Shown here: positions 8,411 through 16,922 of the stretch, piece by piece
Position numbering within the stretch: position 1 is the stretch's first letter
How the letters are laid out: every line of letters begins with the position of its first letter
Source of the DNA: JAJZSS01 sp964463505
GTDB lineage: Bacteria > Chloroflexota > Anaerolineae > Anaerolineales > UBA4823
Length of the DNA stretch: 40,148 nucleotides
Assembly (NCBI GenBank): GCA_964463505.1
Contig: CAYXDC010000024.1
Coordinates: 1 to 40,148 of the forward strand
Reading direction: 5' to 3'
Position numbers and translations under genes: made by a program
Notes under the pieces: generated by a model
Seen by the model: the letters and a program-made list of their open reading frames with translations, nothing else
The model's database searches: none
What the model was told of the DNA's origin: nothing

Positions 8411-9518
8411 AAGCTTCTCCCCGATGGCGTGAAGCCGCCATCGCTGTAAGTAACCGCGCGATCTTCTCTGCTGAGTCTGATCGGGCCAGGGCTTGCATAG
8501 CTTTGCGCATCTGTTCGAGGCTCTCGGGATTACTCAACAGGCGAGAGACCACGGGGAGCAGCTGATTGCCTAACCAGGCATCGTCGACAATCTCGGCTGC
8601 GCCTCGCTGAACGAGGAATTGAGCGTTGACTTGTTGGTAGCGCCAGGCATGCGGATAGGGGACCAGGATCGCCGGCAAGCCAAACAGGGGAAACTCGCCC
8701 AGTGTGGAAGCGCCTGCGCGTGCTATGACAAGGTCTGCTGCAGCCAAAGCCGCGCCCATCTGGGCGTGTAAATAAGGATACACCCGGTAGCGGGCTGCTT
8801 GTGCAGGGGCCAACGCCGTGCGTTGAGCTTCAACCACAGGCCAATCGAGCTGTCCGGTAATATGGATGATCTGGGTTACTGACAATAATTCATCTAAATT
8901 ATTGATAACCGCCTGATTGATCGAACGCGCTCCCTTGGATCCTCCGGTAACTAGAAGAACTGGTTCAGCCGTGTTCAGCTCAAAAACCTGCCGAGCAGCC
9001 TCGCGATCCCAGTTATGCAGGTCAGGGCGAGTGGGGTATCCAGTAACCACAACCTTATGGGGTCTATTAAAGTACCGTGTTGAATCAGCAGTCGTTACAG
9101 CGATCTGATCCGCGAAACGGGCAATTGATTTTAGGGCCAGGCCAGGTTCGATATCAGGTACATATACCAGGGCTGGCAAGCGCCGCCCGGCAAACGCCAT
9201 CGGTCCAGCGACATAGCCGCCGGTGAAAAATAGCACGCCTGGGCGGAATTGGCTCAAAATCTGGCGTGAACGGCTGATACCACGCAGCATTTGGGATACG
9301 TTACGCGGTAAATTGCGCCAGCCCACACCGTGTAGACCAGCCGCAGGGATTTCAGTATAGGGCAACCCGGCTCGTTGGACCAATTCTGCCTCCATGCCGC
9401 CTATGCCTCCAACCCAAAGTATCTCGGCTGCAGGTTCAATTCTGCTTAGAGCCTGCAACACGGCGAGGGCGGGATATACGCCGCCGCCGGTCCCACCGGC
9501 GCAAATCAACAACCGCAC
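8403..9518 (-). CDS. murG: UDP-GlcNAc:lipid I N-acetylglucosaminyltransferase MurG
   Basis: MurG is the peripheral-membrane GT28 glycosyltransferase converting lipid I to lipid II. Visible are the N-terminal glycine loop LLICAGGTGGGVYPALAV (His of the usual GGTGGH is Gly here), FTGGYVAGP, the second loop VTGGSKGARSIN, and the donor-binding ARAGASTLGEFPLFGLPAIL. The start is judged to be the GTG at 9516-9518 (VRLLICAGG), with GGAG 9 nt upstream; the ATG 17 codons earlier would add a non-family tail. Even so, the first 83 nt overlap the end of ftsW in another frame. Length from this start is 371 residues. Confidence 0.96.
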   Translation of the reverse strand: MRLLICAGGTGGGVYPALAVLQALSRIEPAAEILWVGGIGGMEAELVQRAGLPYTEIPAAGLHGVGWRNLPRNVSQMLRGISRSRQILSQFRPGVLFFTGGYVAGPMAFAGRRLPALVYVPDIEPGLALKSIARFADQIAVTTADSTRYFNRPHKVVVTGYPTRPDLHNWDREAARQVFELNTAEPVLLVTGGSKGARSINQAVINNLDELLSVTQIIHITGQLDWPVVEAQRTALAPAQAARYRVYPYLHAQMGAALAAADLVIARAGASTLGEFPLFGLPAILVPYPHAWRYQQVNAQFLVQRGAAEIVDDAWLGNQLLPVVSRLLSNPESLEQMRKAMQALARSDSAEKIARLLTAMAASRHRGEAYA

Positions 9519-10698
9519 CAAATTTACTCCATACTTCCTCTCGTTTCTGGGCAGATTGGCGGGAAACATTCATCAGAATGCCCATCCCCGCCAAAGATAC
9601 AACCAGATTCGAGCCTCCTGCACTCAAGAAAGGCAGGGCATTACCGGCAAAGGGCACCAGGTTTACCATCACCGCCATATTCAGAAAGGCTTCAAAAGCG
9701 ATCCAGATCGTCAGACCGCCGGCTAGAACCTTTCCCATCTCATCTGGAGCGCTGATGGCAATGGCAATCCCACGCCACAACAAAACAGTGAATAATCCGA
9801 CCAGCAAAGCAGAGCCGAGCAAACCGGTCTCTTCACCTACCACGGCAAAGATGCTATCTGTCGATGGGAAAGGTAGGCCGGTTAGTTTGGTATCGGCTTT
9901 ACCAATCCCTACTCCAATCAAGCCTCCCTTGGCAAAAGATTCCATCGAGCGCAGGACGTGATAAGAGGATTGTCCGACATCTTGCCAGCCCGAGCGATAG
10001 TCCTGGTATCTTTGCCGTCCCGTATCGGTTACATTGACCACCAATACCCCGATCACGATTGAGATCAGCACCAACAAGATGATTTGCTTGCGCTCGCCGC
10101 CTGCCAGAAAGAACATTACGCCGCCCAAGAATAGGATCGTGAGCACTGCGCTGTAATCTGGCTGTAAACCAACCCAACCAACAATGAGACCCAGGATGCC
10201 GCCTAAGGGAATTAATCCAAAGGTGATGGCGTTTAGACGATCCCGTTTGGAATATAACCAAACCGAAAGATAAATAATCGTCACCAGCTTGGCCAACTCG
10301 GATGGCTGGATGGAACCCCGGAACAGGGTTCGTACCGCGTAGTTACGTTCCTCACCGAAAAGCAAAACTGCGATCAGGCTAAGAATAGTCACAATCAAGG
10401 CCGGTAAGGCGATTTTGCTCAGGTGGTGGTAATCAACAAATGTGATTACGGCTGCTATACCAATCCCCAACACAGCCCAAATGACCTGGCGCTGGAAGAT
10501 CATGGTTGGCGAACCATACACCTGGATTGAGTCGTCCCAACTGGCTGAATGCACCATGATCAAACCAAATATAATCAGGGCAATCAAGGTTAACATTAAG
10601 GGAACGTCAATACCCGCCAGCACCTTACGGTTTTTGGCGGCTGGCTGGAAAAGGCCTTCCGGGTTTAATGTAGATCTTTTACCCAACGACTGAAACAT
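9436..10698 (-). CDS. ftsW: Lipid II polymerase FtsW (SEDS family)
   Basis: A SEDS glycosyltransferase with about ten membrane helices, expected to polymerise septal glycan together with FtsI. The catalytic-loop region reads FPSTDSIFAVVGEETGLLG, including the conserved Asp and the EE pair. The C-terminal signature is ALPFLSAGGSN. The family cannot separate FtsW from RodA by these motifs alone; the dcw position favours FtsW. The ATG is preceded by GAGGAG and overlaps murD by 34 nt. The C-terminal 25 residues are basic (RRWDRRRRISRPRR) and overlap the murG start. Confidence 0.95.
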   Translation of the reverse strand: MFQSLGKRSTLNPEGLFQPAAKNRKVLAGIDVPLMLTLIALIIFGLIMVHSASWDDSIQVYGSPTMIFQRQVIWAVLGIGIAAVITFVDYHHLSKIALPALIVTILSLIAVLLFGEERNYAVRTLFRGSIQPSELAKLVTIIYLSVWLYSKRDRLNAITFGLIPLGGILGLIVGWVGLQPDYSAVLTILFLGGVMFFLAGGERKQIILLVLISIVIGVLVVNVTDTGRQRYQDYRSGWQDVGQSSYHVLRSMESFAKGGLIGVGIGKADTKLTGLPFPSTDSIFAVVGEETGLLGSALLVGLFTVLLWRGIAIAISAPDEMGKVLAGGLTIWIAFEAFLNMAVMVNLVPFAGNALPFLSAGGSNLVVSLAGMGILMNVSRQSAQKREEVWSKFGAVVDLRRWDRRRRISRPRRVAGSKQN

Positions 10699-12095
10699 TC
10701 TCCACGCTCCTCAAAATCCCGGAATTCGTCAAAACTGGTTCCGCCCGGGGAAAGCAATACCACATCACCAGGTTCCACGAGCTTGGCTGCTGCTTGTACG
10801 GCTGTACGCAGATCGGAGCAGCGAGTTATGGTGAGCGGCGGACGCCCGCCGCGCTCCTCAGGATGCAAGTTGTAGGCCTGAAGAGCACGTAAAATTTTTT
10901 CGGCGGCCTCCCCAAAGACTACCAGATGGTCGATCCGCCGCAAGACCAGAGCGGCAAATTCATCCCAGGGAAGATCTTTATCTCTGCCGCCTGCCAGTAG
11001 CACCAATGGTTCTTCAAAAGCACGCACCGCAGCCATACTGCGTTCGGGTGCAGTGGCTATCGAGTCGTTATACCAATCTGCCCCATGCCAGGTGCGTACG
11101 AATTCCAGACGATGGGGAACACCCCGAAAATTTTCCACTGCCGACTGCATAGCTGTGATGGGCAGCTCCGCGGCTGCCGCAATCGCACAGGCTGCCAGGA
11201 TGTTGATTAAATTGTGGTCGCCACGCAGCGTGATTGCGCTGCGGCTGAACAAGCGCAATTCTGCAGGCGGGTGTGCAATGCGTAGATACAGATCGTCGCC
11301 GGCCATAAAAGTATCTGCCCAGGAGGTTGAGTCCAGGCTGGGCCGGTCTTTACCAAAGGTGAACAAGCGCCCTGCAACATGACCGGCTAAACTGCTGGCG
11401 CCTGGATCTTCGCGCCCCAGCACTGCAATATCCCGATCAGTCTGGTGAGCCAGGATGTGAGTCTTGGCAGCCGCATAGGCTGCCATCGTGACATGCCGGT
11501 CCAGATGGTTGGGCGTGATATTCAATACTGCCGCGATATGCGGTGAAGTGTGCATCAGCTCCAACTGAAAACTAGATAATTCCATGATTGCCAGATCATC
11601 AGGCTGCATCTCGTCCACCATACCAATCAGCGGTGTGCCGATATTGCCGCCTACCCAGACCTGCCCAGGTTGTTTGGCTGCTCGAGCCATCTCTCCCACC
11701 AGACTGGTGGTGGTGGTTTTTCCGGCTGAGCCGGTGATCCCAATCACTCGGCAGGGAGCAGCTTCTAGAAAAATCTGCGAGTCATTGGTAAGGCGGATAC
11801 CTTGCTCTTGGGCTGCCTGAACGAGCGGGTTGGAAAGTGGAACGCCGCCAGAAATTGCCAGCCAGTCTGTTCCATCCAGCAGGCTCAGAGGGTGATCTCC
11901 CAGTACCCACTCAGTCTCGGATTGCGGTCCAATTTGCGCTGCTAATTGCTGCTGAGCAGCGATTAAGTCTTGCGCTTCACGCCGGTCGGTAATCACCACG
12001 TGAGCGTTATGTTTTGCCAGGTAGGCTGCTAAGGCCAGACCCTGGCGCGCCGCTCCAATGATGACCACACGTTGATCTTGCCAGGTTTGCTTCAT
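10665..12095 (-). CDS. murD: UDP-N-acetylmuramoylalanine--D-glutamate ligase MurD
   Basis: MurD is the Mur ligase adding D-Glu. It has an N-terminal VVIIGAARQGLALAAYL Rossmann segment, the P-loop GITGSAGKTTTT at 119-130, NITPNHLDRH in the central domain, and ESMAAVRAFEEPLVLLAGGRDK-like C-terminal features (the GGRDK is clear). At 476 residues it is normal length. The ATG shares the ATGA overlap with the mraY stop, indicating translational coupling. Confidence 0.97.
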   Translation of the reverse strand: MKQTWQDQRVVIIGAARQGLALAAYLAKHNAHVVITDRREAQDLIAAQQQLAAQIGPQSETEWVLGDHPLSLLDGTDWLAISGGVPLSNPLVQAAQEQGIRLTNDSQIFLEAAPCRVIGITGSAGKTTTTSLVGEMARAAKQPGQVWVGGNIGTPLIGMVDEMQPDDLAIMELSSFQLELMHTSPHIAAVLNITPNHLDRHVTMAAYAAAKTHILAHQTDRDIAVLGREDPGASSLAGHVAGRLFTFGKDRPSLDSTSWADTFMAGDDLYLRIAHPPAELRLFSRSAITLRGDHNLINILAACAIAAAAELPITAMQSAVENFRGVPHRLEFVRTWHGADWYNDSIATAPERSMAAVRAFEEPLVLLAGGRDKDLPWDEFAALVLRRIDHLVVFGEAAEKILRALQAYNLHPEERGGRPPLTITRCSDLRTAVQAAAKLVEPGDVVLLSPGGTSFDEFRDFEERGECFSRWVKDLH

Positions 12096-13087
12096 ACGAA
12101 CGCCAGAGCAACTCCAATCATGGCGGCGAGTAAGCCAATCAGCCAGAAACGCTGTACGATCTGGGTTTCACTCCACCCAGAAAGCTCAAAATGATGGTGA
12201 AGCGGCGACATTTTGAATAATCGTTTTCCACCGGTGAGCTTGAAATAGCCCACTTGTAAGATCACGCTGAGCGCAGTGCTGATGGGGATAATGGCGATTA
12301 TCGGCAACAGCATCCATTGTCCTGTCATCAGGGCTACCACACCCAGCGTTGCGCCTAATGCCAGTGAGCCAGTATCACCCATGAACAGCATCGCGGGGTG
12401 CACGTTGAACCAAAGAAACCCGAAGATCGCACCTACCACCGTGAAGCAGAAGCGAGCGATAAAGACCTGGCCTTGTAAAAGAGCAATCCCGCCGTAGGTC
12501 GCAAATGCGGTTGCGCTGATCAAACCCGCCAACCCATCCAGGCCATCCGTGAGGTTCACCGCATTCGAGAAGAGCACAATAATAAATGCGGCGACCGGGA
12601 TATACAAAAGCGGGCTGATCATGATTTCGTCCTTGACACCAGGCAGGTACAGGTGCGGGACATCCAGAACATAATACAGCCCCCAGGCGGTTCCCAGAGC
12701 AAACACCCATTGGAAGAAAAATTTGGTGCGGGCACGCATCCCCAAACCGCGACGCTTTCCACGCAAGCCCTCCCAATCATCGACCGCGCCAAGAATGGCA
12801 TACAGTACCAGGACAAACATGGGCAAAATGACCGAGCGTCCCAGGACGGATACACCGATGACTGAGCTGGCATTCATCAACAGGGTGATGAGAACGACTG
12901 GTAGGACGATCATGATCCCACCCATCGTCGGTGTGCCTAATTTGGTAAAGTGCCGTTCGGGGCCTTCTACCCGGATTTCTTTGCCGATTTTGAAGTGGCG
13001 TAGTATTCGGAGCAGCGGTTCACCCCAAATAACTGTTAGCATAAAACTCAGACCCGCCAGTGCTATAGCCAGGGAGTAGCGTGTCAT
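12092..13087 (-). CDS. mraY: Phospho-N-acetylmuramoyl-pentapeptide transferase MraY
   Basis: MraY is the polytopic enzyme that moves phospho-MurNAc-pentapeptide onto undecaprenyl phosphate, forming lipid I. All signature loops are visible: FTKLGTPTMGG (about 47-57), the DD pair in AVDDWEG (103-104), NAVNLTDGLDGLAG, MGDTGSLALGA, and PLHHHFELSGW near the C-terminus. The frame extends upstream, but the ATG at 13085-13087 (MTRYSLAIAL) overlaps the murF stop by ATGA and gives the normal 331 residues. It lies between murF and murD, in the usual order. Confidence 0.98.
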   Translation of the reverse strand: MTRYSLAIALAGLSFMLTVIWGEPLLRILRHFKIGKEIRVEGPERHFTKLGTPTMGGIMIVLPVVLITLLMNASSVIGVSVLGRSVILPMFVLVLYAILGAVDDWEGLRGKRRGLGMRARTKFFFQWVFALGTAWGLYYVLDVPHLYLPGVKDEIMISPLLYIPVAAFIIVLFSNAVNLTDGLDGLAGLISATAFATYGGIALLQGQVFIARFCFTVVGAIFGFLWFNVHPAMLFMGDTGSLALGATLGVVALMTGQWMLLPIIAIIPISTALSVILQVGYFKLTGGKRLFKMSPLHHHFELSGWSETQIVQRFWLIGLLAAMIGVALAFV

Positions 13088-14505
13088 TCGCCATACTCCA
13101 GGGCAGAGACAATGCGATCCATCTGCATCCCGCGCGAGCCTTTGACGAGCACCACTGCCTGGCTGTCCAGTCGATTTTCCAGGACTTGCAGAGCCTGCTG
13201 GCAATCTTCCACACTGGTGATGGCTGAACTCTCCAGACCCGCTTCTAAAGCTGCCTGGGCAATGAGTTGACCGCGCGTGCCAACCGTGATCAATTCATCC
13301 ACAACTTCAGCTGCGCGTACGCCGACCATTTCATGGCCTATATGCTCATACTGCCCCAGCTCTAACATGTCGCCCAGGACTGCTATTTTCCTGCCCGTCA
13401 GATCGTCCAGCAGGTTTAGCGCTGCCAGGGTCGATTCAGGTGATGCATTGTAAGTGTCATCCAGGATAAGCGCCCCGGATTTTACTCTTACTGCCATCAT
13501 GCGTAGCTGTGTGTGCGAAGAGCGCAATCCATTATAAATTTCTTGCCAGGTGAGCCCTTCCACCAGGCCAGCAGCGGCTGCCCGTAAGGCGGTGTGCACA
13601 GAATGGCGGCCGATTAGCGGTACGCGCAGGTGGATTGTCTCGTTGCGAAAATGCAGCTGGAAGCGAATCCCCTCCAGGCCAAGCCCTTCTACGCCATCCG
13701 CCCATAGATCGGCATGGGGATCTAATCCGTAAAAAAATACCCTGGCATTGGTGTTGTTCGCCATCTCGCGCACCAGTGGGTCGTCGTAGTTTAAGATCGC
13801 CACTCCATCGGGTGAAGATGGGAGCGCCTGGATAAGCTCAGCTTTGCCCCGGGCAATAATCTCTTGCGAGCCGGCTCTTTCAGCGTGTACCGTGCCGATG
13901 TTGGTGACAATTCCAATTTCAGGTCTGGCGATCTCGCAAAGCAAGGCGATCTCACCTGGGACGTAAAAACCCATTTCAAGAACTGCACGTTCGTGATCTG
14001 GGGTAAGCTGGAGTATTGACAGTGGCAGGCCAATCTCATTGTTCAAGTTTCCCGGATTGCGCAGGGTGCGATAGCGCTGCTCCAGCACTTCCGAGACCAA
14101 CTCCTTGGTAGTGGACTTACCAACACTGCCAGTTATCCCGATGACTTTGACATCCAGTTTTTGTCGCCAGTAACGGGCAATTTGTTGCAAGGCAGCAACA
14201 CAATCATCTACCCTCAAACATAAGGGTAGTTCTACTTTGTTAAGGTGCGCAAGCTCAATTGTGTGGCGTAGATCTAAGACCGGAAATTGTTCGGTCAGGT
14301 CCCGTTGGACCAACGCCAGGTGAGCTCCTCGTTCGAATGCTTCTGCAACAAAATCGTGCCCGTCGACATTTTCTCCAGGTAGAGCGATGAACAGCGCTCC
14401 TGGGATGACCTTGCGTGAATCCAGCACCGCCTCAGTGATTGCCTGTTGAGCTTGTTCTGGGCGGATGCCGCATAAGGCGTCTAGGATATCAGCAAAGGTC
14501 AACAT
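13084..14505 (-). CDS. murF: UDP-MurNAc-tripeptide--D-alanyl-D-alanine ligase MurF
   Basis: MurF is the Mur ligase that adds the D-Ala-D-Ala made by Ddl. The N-terminal domain includes LDSRKVIPGALFIALPGENVDG-type features (the SRKV and FIALPGENVDGH parts are clear). The P-loop GITGSVGKST is at 123-132, and DDTYNASPES and GDMLELG are in the C-terminal half. It has 473 residues. The ATG follows a GAAAGG ribosome site and starts 57 nt after ftsI, at the place where murE normally lies; no murE is present. Confidence 0.96.
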   Translation of the reverse strand: MLTFADILDALCGIRPEQAQQAITEAVLDSRKVIPGALFIALPGENVDGHDFVAEAFERGAHLALVQRDLTEQFPVLDLRHTIELAHLNKVELPLCLRVDDCVAALQQIARYWRQKLDVKVIGITGSVGKSTTKELVSEVLEQRYRTLRNPGNLNNEIGLPLSILQLTPDHERAVLEMGFYVPGEIALLCEIARPEIGIVTNIGTVHAERAGSQEIIARGKAELIQALPSSPDGVAILNYDDPLVREMANNTNARVFFYGLDPHADLWADGVEGLGLEGIRFQLHFRNETIHLRVPLIGRHSVHTALRAAAAGLVEGLTWQEIYNGLRSSHTQLRMMAVRVKSGALILDDTYNASPESTLAALNLLDDLTGRKIAVLGDMLELGQYEHIGHEMVGVRAAEVVDELITVGTRGQLIAQAALEAGLESSAITSVEDCQQALQVLENRLDSQAVVLVKGSRGMQMDRIVSALEYGE

Positions 14506-14562
14506 ACCTTTCGTGGCAGAAATAAAACCTCTTTGATCTGCAGCCTCTCTTCTAAACCAAAT

Positions 14563-16329
14563 TTACTGCCCATAGAGCTTGAGGCGTACAAAATCGGGCG
14601 GTATGTCCAATAACACAACTAGTTCTTCAACGACTTCCTTGAAGACCGGAGCAGCAACAACCGAGCCCCAGATTGAGGATTGTGGCTTTTCTAACCAGAT
14701 AAATACCAAAAACTGAGGATCATCAACCGGCCCCCATCCTATGAACGAGGCATTTGTCAGATTACTGGTGTACCCATAGGGTGTTGGTATTTCAGCAGTG
14801 CCGGTTTTACCTGCCACCCGGTAGCCGGTAATCAATGCATCGGAAGACTCGGTCTCTAATGAACGCGCCAGCATTTCGGTGAGAGTGTGTGCGGTTTCTG
14901 CTTTAACTGGCGTGCCCAGGGAACGCAGCTCGAAATCCTGCTGGTTGCCATTATGGATCATTGAGCGCACAACATGTGGCGCCATCATGACGCCATCATT
15001 CGCAAACGCAGAGGCTGCAGAAGCCATCTGCAGTGGCGTGGCTGCCACACCTTGTCCAAATGAATTGGTGCCTAAATCTGCATCATACCAGTCATGGTCA
15101 CCGGGCTCTTTCAATCGACCAGAAACTTCACCGGCCATGTCAACCCCGGTCAGCTGACCGATACCAAAGATATCCATGTACTTATAGAAATCGCCTGCAC
15201 CGATCTCGGTGGCGATCCAGGCCAGACAGACGTTAAGCGAATGCTGCATACAGCCTTGCATATCCTGCGGACCCCAGGCGCCATAGTTCCAGTTGTAGAT
15301 GACTGTGCCGCCGATCTCAAAAGCACCTGTATCCAGGAAGGATGTTTCAGGTTTTACCGCACCGCTGTCCAGCCCGGCTGCCATAGTGAAAATTTTGTAG
15401 GTTGATCCCGGCTCAAACGCCTGGCTGATGGTTGGGTTATATTGAGTGCCGGCGGGGAAAACCTGATCGTAGCGCCAATATTCATTGGGATCAAAGCGCG
15501 TTGTGGTTGCCAGCGACATGATTTCACCCGTTTTAGGGTCTAACACCACGATCGAGCCCGATTCGGCGCCATTATCGTCCACCGCGTCATCGATGATTTG
15601 TTCCATCTTGGCCTGGATCTGGCGGTCCAATGTCAGGATCAAGTCGGCTCCTGTGGGGATTTCGGGTACATTTTCCAGCAGGTGAGGGTCTTTCGGCAGC
15701 CAGATGGTTTTAGGTTTGTCGGCCAGTAAGCTGTTGAAATATTCTTCTATGCCAAAATATCCGATTCCATCTCCATTGACGAACCCCAGAATATTGGAGC
15801 CTACTTCTTTCTCTGGGTACACACGGGTGAGCCGCTTGGTATAAGTCAGACCGCGCAAGCTGGGCGGGTTCTCGTCTTTATCCGTGGGGCTGTCTTGTAA
15901 TACTCGCTCGCGCATCACTTCGAATTGGTCGATTTGTTCCTGGGTGGCGGTTTGAGTCAACACTCGATAAACCCGGTCAGGGCTTGCTTCTAGCTCTGCG
16001 GTGGCTTTCACTTTGTCGTAATCCAGGCCAAAGACCACACTGCACATGAGAGCGATCGTATCTGGATTACGGACTTCAGCCAGGGTAATGCCGACTTCAT
16101 AGACCGTTTTATTCCCAGCGAGAATATTGCCCCAACGGTCAAATATCTGGCCGCGGGCTGGGATGATATTGTGAGGTTCCCAGGCGTACAGCTCACCGAA
16201 GGCGATGAGTTGTTTGGTTTGGGCAGGGCTGGCCTGCACCATGATGATGCGACCGAGAATCAATATGGGGACGACCGAAAGGATGATCCCCAAAAATGAA
16301 AAGCGCCAGGAGTGGGTGATGTTCTTCAT
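14563..16329 (-). CDS. ftsI: Division-specific penicillin-binding protein (FtsI/PBP2B type)
   Basis: A class B transpeptidase that cross-links septal peptidoglycan, anchored by one N-terminal membrane helix (about 9-30). A PBP dimerisation domain follows, starting NIIPARGQIFDRWGN. The transpeptidase domain has the catalytic STYK (Ser309-Lys312), SLN (364-366) and KTG (508-510) motifs. No PASTA repeats are seen. The chosen ATG (16327-16329, MKNITHSW) follows GAGGG at 8 nt and forms an ATGA overlap with ftsL, giving 588 residues; the open frame 19 codons upstream is not needed. Confidence 0.96.
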   Translation of the reverse strand: MKNITHSWRFSFLGIILSVVPILILGRIIMVQASPAQTKQLIAFGELYAWEPHNIIPARGQIFDRWGNILAGNKTVYEVGITLAEVRNPDTIALMCSVVFGLDYDKVKATAELEASPDRVYRVLTQTATQEQIDQFEVMRERVLQDSPTDKDENPPSLRGLTYTKRLTRVYPEKEVGSNILGFVNGDGIGYFGIEEYFNSLLADKPKTIWLPKDPHLLENVPEIPTGADLILTLDRQIQAKMEQIIDDAVDDNGAESGSIVVLDPKTGEIMSLATTTRFDPNEYWRYDQVFPAGTQYNPTISQAFEPGSTYKIFTMAAGLDSGAVKPETSFLDTGAFEIGGTVIYNWNYGAWGPQDMQGCMQHSLNVCLAWIATEIGAGDFYKYMDIFGIGQLTGVDMAGEVSGRLKEPGDHDWYDADLGTNSFGQGVAATPLQMASAASAFANDGVMMAPHVVRSMIHNGNQQDFELRSLGTPVKAETAHTLTEMLARSLETESSDALITGYRVAGKTGTAEIPTPYGYTSNLTNASFIGWGPVDDPQFLVFIWLEKPQSSIWGSVVAAPVFKEVVEELVVLLDIPPDFVRLKLYGQ

Positions 16330-16814
16330 GGCTGTACCCTCAGGAGAATCGGAAACAGCGGCGTATTTGCCTGGCGGCTTATCCATTCAAACAGCGACTC
16401 TGTGTATTGCGCGGGTATATTGCTGCCCAGGCTTGGCGCTGCCGGCAGACTGGCTTGTGGCGCCAATTGGACCGGTTGGCGTTCATAATATTCAGGGACG
16501 AGGATAAAAGTTGTCTCTTCTACTTTCACACTGCGAAAACCCATCTGAGCGGCGCGCGCTTCCATAACCTGAGAGGTTGTTAGTAAAGCCAGTTGTGTGC
16601 GAAGATCTTCATTCGTGTGCTGGAGCTCTTCCACAGCACTCTGGATGGTGAGAATACGGCGGCCTATGGCTGTAGAGCGAGCGCTTATATCTAAATAGGC
16701 GTAGGCTGCTAGCATAAGGAAGATGACCACCACCAAAACGATGCCGATCATCTGGCGCTGGATGCGCCAAGGCGCCTGGCTATGGGCTTGTTTGAGATTG
16801 CTTACTCGTACCAT
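16326..16814 (-). CDS. ftsL: FtsL-like septum protein
   Basis: A small bitopic protein: basic cytoplasmic N-terminus, one membrane helix (about 22-42) and a heptad-like coiled coil (about 45-80). The motif MEARAAQMGFRSVKVEE that follows resembles the end of FtsL/FtsB coiled coils. A proline-rich tail of about 55 residues comes next, making it 162 residues, longer than typical FtsL. The ATG at 16812-16814 has a perfect AGGAGG site. Its position between rsmH and ftsI is the ftsL position. Sequence conservation in this family is weak, so the name rests on topology and context. Confidence 0.75.
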   Translation of the reverse strand: MVRVSNLKQAHSQAPWRIQRQMIGIVLVVVIFLMLAAYAYLDISARSTAIGRRILTIQSAVEELQHTNEDLRTQLALLTTSQVMEARAAQMGFRSVKVEETTFILVPEYYERQPVQLAPQASLPAAPSLGSNIPAQYTESLFEWISRQANTPLFPILLRVQP

Positions 16815-16878
16815 GATCACCTCCTGCGGGTTCACCAGTAGCTCAATAGAGCTGATTAGCAGACTGGTTCCTACAGGT

Positions 16879-16896
16879 TTGCAACTACCGTGCCAA
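16879..16896 (-). promoter_or_regulatory. Sigma54-type promoter consensus upstream of ftsL
   Basis: On the minus strand the 18-bp string TTGGCACGGTAGTTGCAA contains TGGCACG-N4-TTGCA, an exact match to the known RpoN -24/-12 consensus. GG and GC are exactly 10 bp apart. It is intergenic, about 65 nt before the ftsL ATG and oriented correctly. No enhancer site or RpoN gene is visible, so function is unproven. Confidence 0.4.
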
Positions 16897-16922
16897 ATTA
16901 GGTTTACCCCCGTGGTAAGGGG

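Noticed and set aside
16898..16921. ACCCC/GGGGT hairpin after rsmH
   Set aside because: Only a 5-bp stem with no T-run; too weak to call a terminator.
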